The notes below the pieces were generated by a model that searched no databases, was not told where the DNA came from, and was given only the letters and a program-made list of their open reading frames with translations. This document shows positions 28,501 to 38,256 of a DNA stretch of 61,179 bases, in pieces. Origin of the DNA: Limiplasma sp045538465. GTDB taxonomy: Bacteria; Bacillota; Clostridia; Christensenellales; Aristaeellaceae. Where the stretch lies: the NCBI GenBank assembly GCA_045538465.1, contig JAZSRK010000125.1, positions 1-61,179 on the forward strand. The letters run 5' to 3'. The translations under genes and the position numbers were made by a program. Every line of letters begins with the position of its first letter. Within the stretch, counting starts at the first letter, position 1.

Positions 28501-31500
28501 AGGGTAAAGGTATAGCTTTCCTTGGCAACATCGCCATCCAAAAGCTTACCGGCACGCAGAGCCACCGTTATCTTCTTGGGGTTGTATTCGTTGGTAAAGA
28601 GCGCCGCGCTGGTCTCTGTGGGCATGATCTCGCCGGACACATTCTCCTGAGCGATCAATACCCAGCCGTTGGGGGTATCTTCCCACACTTCGTAGGCGGT
28701 ACCGGCGGGCAGGTCTTTGAAGGTGGCGGTCTCCCCTTCCTTCAGGGTGATGGTGAAGCCATCCTCGGTAACGTTTACGGTGGTGTCGATCTCCTCCCAC
28801 TGGGCAGTAAGGGTGACCACTGCCGAATCGCTTGTGTAATAAGTGTTTGCGGGAATGGTGACCATACCGGTCTGGTCTACGGCAAAGGTGTGGCCCTTGC
28901 CATCGCTAAAGCCGGTAAGGCGATAGCCGAAGTTGTAGAAACCATTGGTAAAGCTCAAGTCTTTGCCGCACTGGCTTTCAAGGCTGGGCATGGAGCCGCC
29001 GCCGCCGCCAGCTTCAAACTGCACCTTGTAGTTTCTCCGCTGCCATTCCCAAGTGCCGCCGTGGTTCAAGCCTTCGAGCAATTCGTTTGTAGTGGCTGTC
29101 CATGTGGGATCATCCACATTGACCCATTTGCCGGTATAAGTGCTGTCGTTTGGGGGATTGGTGGAGCGGTATTCATTGATATAGGTGGTATCGGTCAGAG
29201 TAATGCGACCAAAATAGAGGATCGTGGCATAGTTGAAGAGATATCTATAACCAGTACCAACATCCATAAAGTTATCGCCAAAGATGAAATGCCTCTCAGC
29301 ATTGCCTGCTGTGCCGGTATTTAGCATATTAATGCCAGTATAAGAACCACTGCTAACAGTATTGCCAACAATACCCAAATCAAAACCTGTCAAATTGATT
29401 TTCTTTGTACTACTGCATCCATTCAACATATAGCTATAGGATGTAAGAGAACTTGTATCCCAACCGCTGAGATCGAGCTCTATCAGGCCCGTACAATTTT
29501 CGAACATATAGGATACATCTGTAACCAAGCTTGTATTCCAATTGCTAAGATCCAAAACGGTAAGTGCTTTACTTCTACTAAACATATAATAGAACGAAGT
29601 TACCTTACTTGTATCGAATCCGCTCACATCCAGTGTAGCTAATTTCGTACAATCTCGGAACATAGAAGACATACTGGTAACAGAACTTGTATCAAAGCCA
29701 CTCACATCCAATGCTGTCAGGCTGGAACAGCCACTAAACATAGCAGCCATGCCGGTAACAGAACTTGTGTCAAAGCCGCTTACATCCAACTCTGTTACAT
29801 TGCTGCAATCGGAGAACATACTACCCATTCGTGTAGCACATCTGGTGTCGAAGCCGCTTACATCCAAGTCGGTCACATTACGACAACCGCTGAACATATT
29901 TTGAAAATTAGTTACATTACCTGTATCAAAGCCGGAAACATCAATTGTATCCAAACTATGGCATTGATTGAACATGCCCTGCATATTGGTGACATTTGAT
30001 GTATCAAAACCCGAAACATCGACTTCCTGCAACGATTGACAGTTGTCAAACATAGCACGTGTTGAATTGCATTGGCTTGTATCCAATCGAGACAAATCGA
30101 TAGACTTAACATACAAGCAACCATCAAACATACCATCACAACTTACGGGTCTAAAATCGCCAGTCATTCTTACAGATGTTATTGCACATGCATAAGCATT
30201 TCTCATTACCCATGGATACTCAGTTTTATATCCACTATATGAATAATTCTGTGTTTCGCTTAGTTTGTAGTAAATAAGCCCACTGTCCATTGGCATGCAA
30301 CCAGGGTAATTGTGATCCGTCTCTCTTGCGCTTGAGAAATTAATTCCCTCAAAGTCTACCTTATTGTCATCGGTTGCACGGAAAATCACCAATTCGCCGT
30401 AGGTATCGCTGCCCTCACGCAGGTCAAGGCGGGCGTAGGGCTTACCGGACAAATCGGTTGCTACGTAATAGTTTGGCTCGGTTGCTTCGGCGGCGGGCTG
30501 GGCATCGCCGGTTTCGCTGGCAAGGGCGGGCACGCTGGCGGCAGCGGGTTCGCTGGCGGGGGCAGGGGGCTCTTCCACCGGGGCTTGGCTAAGTTCATAA
30601 TCCAGCTCGGCGGGCACTTCGCCGGTCAGCTTTACGTGGAAGGTAAACTCTTGGTTGGGGTTGCTGCTGCCGTCGCCCTGCACTTGCTTGGTAATGGACA
30701 GGCTGCCGGGCTTTAGGGTGTTTTCGAATACGGGGATGGTGTTTTCGCCGGTGATGGTCATACCATTATCCACAACACCCTCTCTATTGCAAACGTCGCA
30801 ATATTCGATTTTGTTGGGAAGAAGCTGAATATGCCACTTGGTGGTAGAACCTTCAGGGTAAATTGCCAGTCCGTATCCTCCACTAAGATGATATCTCGTA
30901 TCTTCGTTGACAGTACCAGTATAGAACGTGGTTCTCCTGTTTCGTGTTATTGAGAACTCTTGATTTTCTGCCAAACCGCTTCCGCCGCAGAACGTACACC
31001 ATTCACCATTGATTTTGGCTTGACCATCGCACTGAGGGCAGAACTTGATAAAGATTTTGGGGCTAGTAGCTCCACCATTGCTCCATAGACCACGCCAAAA
31101 AGCATTAGAGTGCTGCTGCAGATTATATTGAAAAGAAGCGTAACCATCTCCAAGACATTCTGGGCACGTTACATACTCACGCTCATACCCCTGCGTCCCC
31201 TGCGCAAAGCTCAGGGTACCATCGCCGTTATCAAACACCATAACGGTAAAAACATACTCTTGGTTGGAATACACCACCGTGCTGTCTCTGCCCTGCTTTT
31301 CACGCATCAGGAAGGTGTACACGGCGGGCTCATCATCGTTTAGGCTTATGCTGTTCTGGTCAAAGTTCAATTCGGGTATGTTCACGCTGCCATCGGCATT
31401 GAGTGCGGCAAACACAACATTGCCCTCTGCATCGTTGGTGGCGGTGGCAATGGGGTCGCCGGTCTTATCCTGTGTGGTTGTGTCGTAACGGTAAAGCTCA

Positions 31501-34500
31501 AATGTAAACTCGCCGTCTTGCAGCGGGCGGGCATCGAGCACCTTCCACGCCTTCAGGTCGAGGTGGCCTACGGCAGTATAGGTGTTTTCAAAGGCAAGGC
31601 CATCGGTGGGGCTGCCGTCTTTGGTAAAGGTGGGGGTTACGGTCAGGTTGCCGTCGCCGGTCTCATCGGTAATGGTAAGGGTCACATCGTACTGGGCGGT
31701 ATCGTAGCCATAGCCGTCGTTTTCAAGGTCTTTTTCCCGCACGATGTACTGGTAGCTTGCGCCCACATCGGCTTCGGTAAACTCCAACTGGCCAAACAGG
31801 GCATCCGCTGCCGATTCGATAACGTTTTCGCCGCTGCCGCCGGTGGTGGCACCCTCCTCGGGGGCGTTTACACGGGCGGTGCGCAGTACTTGCCCATAGG
31901 TGGGGCTATCGGGGTTATTATCCACCAGCTCAAAACGGAACTGGTTTTTGCGTATCTCGTGGCCGGTAAGGGTCTTTACCACGGTAAGCTGAGAGGTGCC
32001 GGTGGCGGCATAGGTGTTGGTAAAATCGGCGGGGTTGCTTTCGCCGGCATGGATAAAGCCCACGGCGTTGGTGCTGGTAACTGTAAAGCCAGAGGCTTCG
32101 GTCTCCACCACCTGATAGGTGGTCTCGGAGGGCAGATCCTTTACCACCAGCTGCTGGCCGTGCTTCAGCTGGAAGGTATCGCCGTTGCCGATCTCGCCTT
32201 CTTGAATGGTCACCCATTCCTCATTTTGCTTCTCTTGCAAAAGATAGGTGTACTTATCCATCAAGGGCACGGCGGGGGCAGACGGGTCGGTCTGCTCGCC
32301 CAGCAGCACCAAGGTAAAGGTAAAGCTTTTTTCCAGCGCCTTTTCGGTGGCGTTTACCACGGTCTTGGTAATGGTCAGGTCGCCGTAGGGCAGCCAAGTG
32401 TTGGTAATGGAGCTAAAGCCCTCTACCTCATCGGCATACTTGGGCACATACTCCTCCTCTACCCGGTACTCGTAGGCAATGCCGCCCTCGGCATACTTAT
32501 CCATCTTGCCGAAGGAATACGTCCACAAACCCTGTGCATCGGGCCATACGGTAATGGTATCGATGGCTTTATCATCCCGGTACAGGGTAAGCTGTATCTT
32601 TTCGGGGCGCTGGCCGTAGGCGTTGTTATCATCCGCCCAGATCTTTTCGCCGCTCAAAACCACCTGCTCGTTGGGGTGCACGTTAATAAGCCGGTAGTGG
32701 TTCATATCCAAAAACTCGGCTTTGGCTTCGTAGCCCTCTACAGGGTTTTCTTTAAAGGAGTAGAGATAGCGCTCGCCCTGCTCGTTTACCACGTCGATCT
32801 GGTTAAAGCGCCAGTACCAGTTGTTGCCCTCGTTCATGGTGGCGGTAAGGGGCTGCCCATCGGGGCCCAGTACATCCACAGGCTCGTCGGCGGAACCGGC
32901 AATGCGGCGCTGCACGGTAACCGTTACCTCATCGGGGCGCATATTGTCGTGGTTGTTCTGATCCTGCCACACTTTTTCCAGCTCGATAACGCCCGGAATG
33001 ATGCCCACGCGGGTGTAGTCGTTACGGATCATGCGGTAGCTGGACAGCCAGTTCACGCCGTTTTCGTCGCTCTGGCCCTGAATGAGGCGCACACGAGCGT
33101 TGTTGAAGGCATACATGTTGTTTTCGGGATCCAAAGCGGCATCCCAGTCCACGGTGCCGTCTTCGTTGCGGGCATAAGCGCCCTTGGCATTCCATACATC
33201 GGGGTCGGCATTGTCGTCGGGGGCAGACATGCGCAGGTAGCCTGCAATGGTCTGTTCCGGCTGCAAAACAAACTCGGTGCCATCGGCGTTGGTGCTGGCA
33301 TCGATGGCGATGGCAGTCACGTTCAGCCCGTCGGGCACTACCCAGATGCCGTTTTCATCCAGCTGCGCCACCTGCCAGATCTCCCGGTTGGTAATATCGT
33401 AGTTACCGGAGGCGAACAGCTCGGTGTCCTCGTCAAAGTTATCATCCGTAGAGCCGGAGGCGCTGTCGGCAAACTGCAAGTTGGGCAATACAGAGTACAA
33501 CAGCACAGGGGCTACGCCCTCACTCACAAACTCGGTCAGGTCTACTTTTTCCAGCGTGCCGCGCCACTGACCCTTGCCCTGCCAAGCGCCGCTCCAGTTT
33601 TCGCGGTCTTTGGTATGCTGGTAGTCTTCGGCCTTGGTAATGTCGGTATCCTCATCGGCGCTGGGGTCGGGAATGATGTAGTTTTCGATGGTATCGTAAA
33701 TAATGATGCCCTTGGTTACCGTGTTTTCAGAGGAGGAAACACGCAGACGGTAGGAATACGGGTGCCCTTCGTAAACGGTCACCTGTTCCTGCCCATCCAG
33801 ACCCTGCGTCCAGATGCCGTAAAGGTCGTTGGAGACGGCTTTTTCCAGACCGGATACTGCATACGTAAGGCTGGAAACAGTATTGGCGCACTTGCCGTAC
33901 ACAAAACGGTTTTCGCCGGGCTGGGTGTTGGGGTCAAGGCCGGTGAGGGCCTGAGCGATATCGTCCGGCATATCGGGGGTGGTGGCGTTGTTGCCGGCAA
34001 GGGGGTTATCCGGCTCGCCCTTCTGGTTTTTGATGGTGCCCAAGGTGTTGTTGCGCAGGCCATCCACAGTGGATTCGAAAGCCACATAATTGACCAGCTC
34101 TTTGCCGTATTGCTCCATATCCAGCCAAGTATAGAAGGCTGTAAAGGTAAGGGTGGGCATATCGGCATAGCCGATACCGTTGCTGTTTGCGGGTTTAGGT
34201 GCCAGATCGGCTTCCACCACCAGCAGGGTACGGCCGGTATCTCTAAAGTTTTCGATGGTATATACATTATTGATGATATCGCCGGAGCGCAGCTTGACGG
34301 TATCCAGCATAGGCACAACGTGAGGCGGCAGCAGATCGTACCACACGCCGGAGGTCTCTGCGGGAATAACGCCATCTTCTACAGCGGCGTCGTATTCGCT
34401 GCGCACCTTCAAATTGCTCTGCTCGGTAACGGTGGCAGTGTAACGGATGAGCATGCGCTGGTTTTCTACATCGGTGGAAGCGGTGCCGCTCTTGTTGAGG

Positions 34501-36821
34501 GCTACGCCATAGCTGGCACCGGCATAGGTAGCCAGAGAGGATTCGTAATCGGTATAGACATGGGCTCCCTCGCTGCCCTCCCCTATCCAGCCGTAGGCAG
34601 ACATGTTTACATCGTTTTTAAACTTGGTGGAGGGGTTTTCGCTTTTGTCAAAGAGTTCCGCCACGATCTGCTGGGCGCGCTGAGAGGGCTTCATGGTGAT
34701 GATGGGATACACATACCAGTCGATCTGGGCGATCTCGCAGCGCTCTGGGCTCTTGCCGCCGAACACGTTGCTTACGAAGGTATGGCGTACATCCGTTACG
34801 TTTTCGGGGAAATACACGGTCATGCCGCTGGTGGTGCAGTTTTCGTTTACATCCACAAACCGGAAGTCGCCTTGCTGGTTGCCGTTTGCATCCAGCTCGC
34901 CCCAAGTGGCGATGGCTGCGGTGTGCCAAGTGTCTTCGTTATTGAGCTGGTACTCGATGAGCAGGTCGGGGTTAGGCAGGTTGCTGTCGTTTACATAATC
35001 CCACGTGCCGTCGCCTTTTTTGGCATAGCGCTTCTTGTAGGGCGTACCGATGCGCAGACCGTTCATCTCAAAATCTTTGGCTGTAAGGGGCGTAGTCTCA
35101 TAGTTAAAGAAGGTCTGGAAGTCGTGGGTCACCTGTTTCCAGCCCAGCAGACCGAAGTTTTCTTGAGTGATATCCTGCGTGTCCAGTGCGCTGTTGCCGC
35201 TGGCGTAGGACAGGTCGTTATAGCTTTCTCCATTGGTGAGGGGGCTTGTCCAAGGCCAACCGTAGCCGATGGTCTCCACCACAAAATCCATGGTTACAGG
35301 CTTGCCGCTTTGCAGCTGGTTAAGGGCATAGCCGTAGGACCAATCCTTATAGCCCACCTGTTCTGTCCATTTGTTAACGGCAAAGTTGCCCGTGGGGCGG
35401 CCGTAGCGCACGGGGGCATAGCGCAGCTCTACATCATCGGCTGCGGTGGTCACTTTTTGGGGGTCGGCGGGTTTTTCGTATTGGTCTACCTCTACAGCGC
35501 CGTCGCTTTCGGTCAGGATCCACTCCGCATCGTTGCGGAAATAGTATACACGGGGCGCTTCGCTGGCATGGGGCACATAGAAATCGCTCTTTTTATAAGC
35601 AGACCACAAATTGACCGTGTGGGAATACTGGGTGCCGGTGGTGGCGGTATGTACGTGGTCGGCCACCTCGGCGGTGTAATCCAGCTGGTCTTCGGGCAGT
35701 TTCGCGCCCATATATTCCCCGGCAATAACGGGGGCACCGGCATAGTTGCTGCTGCCGAGGAAAATGCCGTCCGTCACCTTGCGGGTCACTTTTTGGCCGT
35801 TTTCGTCGGTGGTGTATTCGTAAGCGTCGGAGAGCACGTCGCCTACATCCAGCGAGAAGGGCTGGTTATTTTTACGGGAATGATAGGTGTACCAACGCAC
35901 GTAGAGGTAATCGTCGGGGTCGGCACCTGCGGGCAGGTTGCTGAGCAAGCTCTGGGGCAAACCGGAAGGACGGTCTTCAAATACTTCGCCGTTTTTGTAT
36001 GCACTGGTGATCTTGGCGCAGGTATCCATCTGAGCACTAATGGGGGTACTGGTAAGCTCGATGGTATTGCCCAAAGAGGTAACCACTTCGCAACGGGCGG
36101 TGATGGGGTCGGTCTCGCTCATGTCCACTACATCCATGGGCAAAACGTTGGTAATGGCTACTTCGATAGATACGCTGGAGGTAGCGCCGATGGTGCGGGT
36201 GTTGGTGAGCACGTAGTTGTCGCCCACGATCTCCCAGTTAAAATCGGCCTTTGTAGAGGGGGCCTGAGGCAGAGGCAGCGCCAGAGAACCCAAAAGGGTG
36301 TTTTCATCCACCACGCCGACGGTCTCGCCCTCCACGCCGGTAGGCACGTACTTGCGGCCATGCCACACCTGTGCGGGAATGGTGATGGTGATATCGCCGG
36401 GGCCGTAGTCGTACTGGCCGGAGAACTCCACCTCGATCTTGTACACCATGCGCTGCGGGCTGGCAGAAGCAGTGGCAATGTAGAGATGGGTGGCATCTGC
36501 CCGTTCGGCTTGCGAGGTAGGCACACCATCGTTGTTGGTAGTGCTGTCCGGCGTTATCCAGACCACTTTGATGCCCTCGATACGGGAGCCATCCAAGTCG
36601 TTGGTGCCAGCGGTGGTGCCACCGGTGGTGCCGCCGGTCGAGCCATCTTGCGTGCCGCCAGCGCCATCCTCTGCGATGGCGTACTGCAAGCCGTTGGCAT
36701 GGATGGTTTCGCTGGGCTGGCTGGCCACGTTTACGGCAGCAGGCAGCAGACCTTCTGCGCAAAGCAGAAGGGCCAACAGCAGGCAGGTAATGGTCTTGAT
36801 GGTGCGGCGGGTGGTCTTCAT
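25515..36821 (-). CDS. Giant LPXTG-anchored multi-repeat surface adhesin (3768 residues)
   Basis: A signal peptide (to about residue 33) and a C-terminal LPNTG (3733-3737), hydrophobic helix and KKKKR tail show export and sortase anchoring. The N-terminal 1270 residues form a large adhesin head. Cna-B and pilin-type isopeptide beta domains follow, in alternation (starts such as ELEKVWQDQNN, LTITKTVVN, LTVVKTLTG). Inserted between them are a segment with four CxxCxxxG motifs (about 1884-2017), a BspA/DUF285 block of about ten DVSGFDTS repeats (about 2210-2490), and an InlB-type repeat (about 2597-2677). More Cna-B-like domains end the stalk. The start has AGAGGTG upstream. It is monocistronic. 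The role is presumably adhesion to host or other cells; the ligand is unknown and no sortase gene is in the window. Confidence 0.93.
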   Translation of the reverse strand: MKTTRRTIKTITCLLLALLLCAEGLLPAAVNVASQPSETIHANGLQYAIAEDGAGGTQDGSTGGTTGGTTAGTNDLDGSRIEGIKVVWITPDSTTNNDGVPTSQAERADATHLYIATASASPQRMVYKIEVEFSGQYDYGPGDITITIPAQVWHGRKYVPTGVEGETVGVVDENTLLGSLALPLPQAPSTKADFNWEIVGDNYVLTNTRTIGATSSVSIEVAITNVLPMDVVDMSETDPITARCEVVTSLGNTIELTSTPISAQMDTCAKITSAYKNGEVFEDRPSGLPQSLLSNLPAGADPDDYLYVRWYTYHSRKNNQPFSLDVGDVLSDAYEYTTDENGQKVTRKVTDGIFLGSSNYAGAPVIAGEYMGAKLPEDQLDYTAEVADHVHTATTGTQYSHTVNLWSAYKKSDFYVPHASEAPRVYYFRNDAEWILTESDGAVEVDQYEKPADPQKVTTAADDVELRYAPVRYGRPTGNFAVNKWTEQVGYKDWSYGYALNQLQSGKPVTMDFVVETIGYGWPWTSPLTNGESYNDLSYASGNSALDTQDITQENFGLLGWKQVTHDFQTFFNYETTPLTAKDFEMNGLRIGTPYKKRYAKKGDGTWDYVNDSNLPNPDLLIEYQLNNEDTWHTAAIATWGELDANGNQQGDFRFVDVNENCTTSGMTVYFPENVTDVRHTFVSNVFGGKSPERCEIAQIDWYVYPIITMKPSQRAQQIVAELFDKSENPSTKFKNDVNMSAYGWIGEGSEGAHVYTDYESSLATYAGASYGVALNKSGTASTDVENQRMLIRYTATVTEQSNLKVRSEYDAAVEDGVIPAETSGVWYDLLPPHVVPMLDTVKLRSGDIINNVYTIENFRDTGRTLLVVEADLAPKPANSNGIGYADMPTLTFTAFYTWLDMEQYGKELVNYVAFESTVDGLRNNTLGTIKNQKGEPDNPLAGNNATTPDMPDDIAQALTGLDPNTQPGENRFVYGKCANTVSSLTYAVSGLEKAVSNDLYGIWTQGLDGQEQVTVYEGHPYSYRLRVSSSENTVTKGIIIYDTIENYIIPDPSADEDTDITKAEDYQHTKDRENWSGAWQGKGQWRGTLEKVDLTEFVSEGVAPVLLYSVLPNLQFADSASGSTDDNFDEDTELFASGNYDITNREIWQVAQLDENGIWVVPDGLNVTAIAIDASTNADGTEFVLQPEQTIAGYLRMSAPDDNADPDVWNAKGAYARNEDGTVDWDAALDPENNMYAFNNARVRLIQGQSDENGVNWLSSYRMIRNDYTRVGIIPGVIELEKVWQDQNNHDNMRPDEVTVTVQRRIAGSADEPVDVLGPDGQPLTATMNEGNNWYWRFNQIDVVNEQGERYLYSFKENPVEGYEAKAEFLDMNHYRLINVHPNEQVVLSGEKIWADDNNAYGQRPEKIQLTLYRDDKAIDTITVWPDAQGLWTYSFGKMDKYAEGGIAYEYRVEEEYVPKYADEVEGFSSITNTWLPYGDLTITKTVVNATEKALEKSFTFTLVLLGEQTDPSAPAVPLMDKYTYLLQEKQNEEWVTIQEGEIGNGDTFQLKHGQQLVVKDLPSETTYQVVETEASGFTVTSTNAVGFIHAGESNPADFTNTYAATGTSQLTVVKTLTGHEIRKNQFRFELVDNNPDSPTYGQVLRTARVNAPEEGATTGGSGENVIESAADALFGQLEFTEADVGASYQYIVREKDLENDGYGYDTAQYDVTLTITDETGDGNLTVTPTFTKDGSPTDGLAFENTYTAVGHLDLKAWKVLDARPLQDGEFTFELYRYDTTTQDKTGDPIATATNDAEGNVVFAALNADGSVNIPELNFDQNSISLNDDEPAVYTFLMREKQGRDSTVVYSNQEYVFTVMVFDNGDGTLSFAQGTQGYEREYVTCPECLGDGYASFQYNLQQHSNAFWRGLWSNGGATSPKIFIKFCPQCDGQAKINGEWCTFCGGSGLAENQEFSITRNRRTTFYTGTVNEDTRYHLSGGYGLAIYPEGSTTKWHIQLLPNKIEYCDVCNREGVVDNGMTITGENTIPVFENTLKPGSLSITKQVQGDGSSNPNQEFTFHVKLTGEVPAELDYELSQAPVEEPPAPASEPAAASVPALASETGDAQPAAEATEPNYYVATDLSGKPYARLDLREGSDTYGELVIFRATDDNKVDFEGINFSSARETDHNYPGCMPMDSGLIYYKLSETQNYSYSGYKTEYPWVMRNAYACAITSVRMTGDFRPVSCDGMFDGCLYVKSIDLSRLDTSQCNSTRAMFDNCQSLQEVDVSGFDTSNVTNMQGMFNQCHSLDTIDVSGFDTGNVTNFQNMFSGCRNVTDLDVSGFDTRCATRMGSMFSDCSNVTELDVSGFDTSSVTGMAAMFSGCSSLTALDVSGFDTSSVTSMSSMFRDCTKLATLDVSGFDTSKVTSFYYMFSRSKALTVLDLSNWNTSLVTDVSYMFENCTGLIELDLSGWDTSSLTSYSYMLNGCSSTKKINLTGFDLGIVGNTVSSGSYTGINMLNTGTAGNAERHFIFGDNFMDVGTGYRYLFNYATILYFGRITLTDTTYINEYRSTNPPNDSTYTGKWVNVDDPTWTATTNELLEGLNHGGTWEWQRRNYKVQFEAGGGGGSMPSLESQCGKDLSFTNGFYNFGYRLTGFSDGKGHTFAVDQTGMVTIPANTYYTSDSAVVTLTAQWEEIDTTVNVTEDGFTITLKEGETATFKDLPAGTAYEVWEDTPNGWVLIAQENVSGEIMPTETSAALFTNEYNPKKITVALRAGKLLDGDVAKESYTFTLSQNNTVLQTKQNNAAGSVAFDLLEYTRAGVYTYTIAEVPGSDSTIAYDGSTYTAVVTVTDDGKGKLSSTLVYQDAQGNTLADAPVFENTTKPGALTLQKISVGATGAAAAQSFKVQVAFTDHMDQPWSGKVLVGGSEVTIGADGLYTASLKGGESVTITEIPAGVNYLVTEPQALPGWQQTGAVGTEGTIQPTETALAQLQNTYTPTGFAQLGITKVLTGRTLAEDEFSFALYACRQDGTLLGDKLGTATNAADGSVVFSDLPALNFTQEGAYTFAIVEETPGTPDPTVAYSNEKIVATVTMTDTEGKGKLQASVAYSPEAATITNQVVPGNLSVSKQVVSPNAAHQSQPFTFTLLLTDALGQPISGSYQLDRGGDLSAITLSSGRGSFVLTHGETITIMGLPHGASYTVTEAAAGGFTSTATGATGSIAANQTASAAFTNTYAATGSYAPTAQKSLTGKALEADAFVFVLMDEEGYELSTGRNAADGSITFPALNFTLADVGTKVIQITERDTGAPGITYDDVVQTITLTIADNGDGTLSVTDGLNGQPVLFTNTYNDKISHKVEKVWQDNENAMGVRPESVTAILYRNRVEVERIQLSEENNWAHTFADLPSFDEQGVKYTYEVQEEPVPGYSSNVSMQGNATTLTNTALGVLEVSKTVADGSDETAFTFTVTLTDVDGAPVTGTYPATGPEGALDMVLDENGQCQFQLHHGESMQIAGLPLGAAYTVTEEENVAYSSEVTQGNAEGILQRNELSSVGFTNTIVITSLSITKQWEGGSGYIELMLYGNGELVDPQPSYTRDGDTYTYEMLPKYLPDGSLITYSVKEKYVDGYVTIYINEGEHESETDRVYDGGTILNRAVVTVRVRKIWKGLAEGEPQPKIRLVLYCNGEELTKSTPDPDEDGWYVYKNLPRYYKGEEAVYTFVEVPMDGFDTKYINNGGNETDHAANGYTIINSKLPNTGDDMPVELAAGVAAVAACGLVLLLVLGKKKKR

Positions 36822-36943
36822 GGGACAGCACCTCTTTGGTTTGTAGTGGTGGGTACCAGCGGTGTATGGGAAACCCCGTAAATACGGGCTTTTAGAGAGA
36901 AAATGGGTAGAGATATGTAGGGTAAGCCTAACATATCATTTTA

Positions 36944-36972
36944 ATTATAGCATAGTTGCCAGAATTAGTCAT
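36944..36972 (-). promoter_or_regulatory. Predicted promoter of the giant adhesin
   Basis: On the minus strand there is ATGACT (36967-36972), a 17-bp spacer and TATAAT (36944-36949) with a TGC extended -10. It gives a leader of about 115 nt that holds a small CCCGTA/TACGGG hairpin. The rest of the 36822-37261 gap shows only the divergent promoter described separately. Confidence 0.7.
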
Positions 36973-37151
36973 GCTAAATGTATGCAAAAGTAAGACGAAA
37001 ATATCTTCGTTTGCAATTCGAAAACGATTGAATGTTATCTTTCCGCACTGGCGTGGTGCTGCCCTAACGGTTGTATATGCGCCAAAGGTCTTTTTTGGTT
37101 TGTTGAAAATATGAGCATACTATTAAAATACCATCGAAATACAAAAAAATA

Positions 37152-37180
37152 TTGACACAAAAAAACCAAAAACGTATAAT
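37152..37180 (+). promoter_or_regulatory. Full-consensus sigma-A promoter of the EamA-like transporter gene
   Basis: TTGACA (37152-37157), an A-rich 17-bp spacer and TATAAT (37175-37180) are a perfect match to consensus. Transcription would start near 37187, giving a leader of about 75 nt. Confidence 0.9.
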
Positions 37181-37261
37181 TCATCTGTCTTTTTTTCATT
37201 GTATGCAATGCATGCGATATCTAAAAAAGACAGATTTTATTGTACGTTTGGGAGGGTTTTT

Positions 37262-38173
37262 ATGTGGTTGGTATATACCATAGCAACGACCTTGCTATGG
37301 GGCTTGGCAGAACTGTTCTATAAAAAGGGTTCCCACGAAGACCGTAAGTACGATCATCTACGCGTATGCGTGCTGGTCGGCGCTGTAATGGGCATTCACG
37401 CCATCATTACGCTGCTCACCTCCGATATCGCATACGACCCCATCAACCTGATCAAGTACCTGCCTGTATCGCTGTGCTACATTCTATCCATGGCATGTTC
37501 CTTCTTCGGCATCCGCTTTATTGAAGAATCTCTGGCCGACCCCATCGAGAACACCGCCGGTGCCATGTGTTCGCTGCTGTGCGTTATCTTTTTGGGCGAA
37601 AGCATCAGCCCCGCTGTATGGTTTGCCATCGCGCTTACGGTCGTAGGCGTCGTGGGCGTTAGCATTAACGAGCGCAGTCTTGAAGTAAACAGAAAAGAAA
37701 AGCTGGGCAAGCGCCTTGCTATCGCTGCCTTTGCCATGCCTTTCTGCTATGCCTTCATCGATGCGCTGGGCAGCTTCCTGGATATCTTCTTTCTGGATAT
37801 GGAGACCAGCCCCCTCTTGGGCGTTACCGAAGAGAGCATCGAGCTGGTGGCGAATGTATCCTACGAGTTGACTTTTGCCATTTGCGGTTTGATCCTGCTT
37901 GTTTTCATGCTGATCAAGGGTGTAAAGTTTGAGCTGCCCAAGCAGGGCGACAAGATCGCCGCTGCCGTTTGCGAGACCGCCGGTCAGCTGACCTATGTGT
38001 ACGCCATGAGCGGCAACGGTGCCATTGCAGCGCCTATTCTTTCCTGCGTGTGCGTAGTATCTCTCCTGCTTTCTAGGATCTTCCTGAAAGAAAAGCTCAC
38101 CAAGAAGCAGTACATCTTTATCAGCATTATCATTATCGGTATTCTGATGTTGGCTGTCTTGGAAGGCGAATAA
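37262..38173 (+). CDS. EamA-like (drug/metabolite superfamily) membrane transporter
   Basis: This 303-residue integral membrane protein has about ten hydrophobic helices in two homologous halves, the usual EamA arrangement (TLLWGLAELFYKKG at the N-terminus, ISIIIIGILMLAV at the end). I start it at 37262 because GGGAGGG lies 5 bases upstream, although the frame is open further 5'. Such proteins export or exchange small metabolites; the substrate cannot be inferred. Apart from the IS transposase and the polyvalent remnants it is the only gene on the plus strand, a single-gene unit with a perfect promoter and a strong terminator, so it is likely well expressed. Confidence 0.85.
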   Translation: MWLVYTIATTLLWGLAELFYKKGSHEDRKYDHLRVCVLVGAVMGIHAIITLLTSDIAYDPINLIKYLPVSLCYILSMACSFFGIRFIEESLADPIENTAGAMCSLLCVIFLGESISPAVWFAIALTVVGVVGVSINERSLEVNRKEKLGKRLAIAAFAMPFCYAFIDALGSFLDIFFLDMETSPLLGVTEESIELVANVSYELTFAICGLILLVFMLIKGVKFELPKQGDKIAAAVCETAGQLTYVYAMSGNGAIAAPILSCVCVVSLLLSRIFLKEKLTKKQYIFISIIIIGILMLAVLEGE

Positions 38174-38189
38174 AGCTGCATATAGCAAC

Positions 38190-38227
38190 AGACCCCGCCG
38201 AACTTGTTGAACGGTTCGGCGGGGTCT
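38190..38227 (+). terminator. Rho-independent terminator of the EamA-like gene
   Basis: A 14-bp perfect stem (AGACCCCGCCGAAC 38190-38203 and GTTCGGCGGGGTCT 38214-38227) is followed by CTTTTTATG. It lies between two convergent genes. Confidence 0.92.
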
Positions 38228-38256
38228 CTTTTTATGTTGAAAGTGCAGGGGGGCGG

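Noticed and set aside
31518..36881. A 1787-codon open frame antisense to the giant adhesin
   Set aside because: It mirrors the codon bias of the sense gene, its translation is Gly/Val/His-rich without domains, and there is no ribosome-binding site. The sense frame has a signal peptide, repeats and LPNTG.
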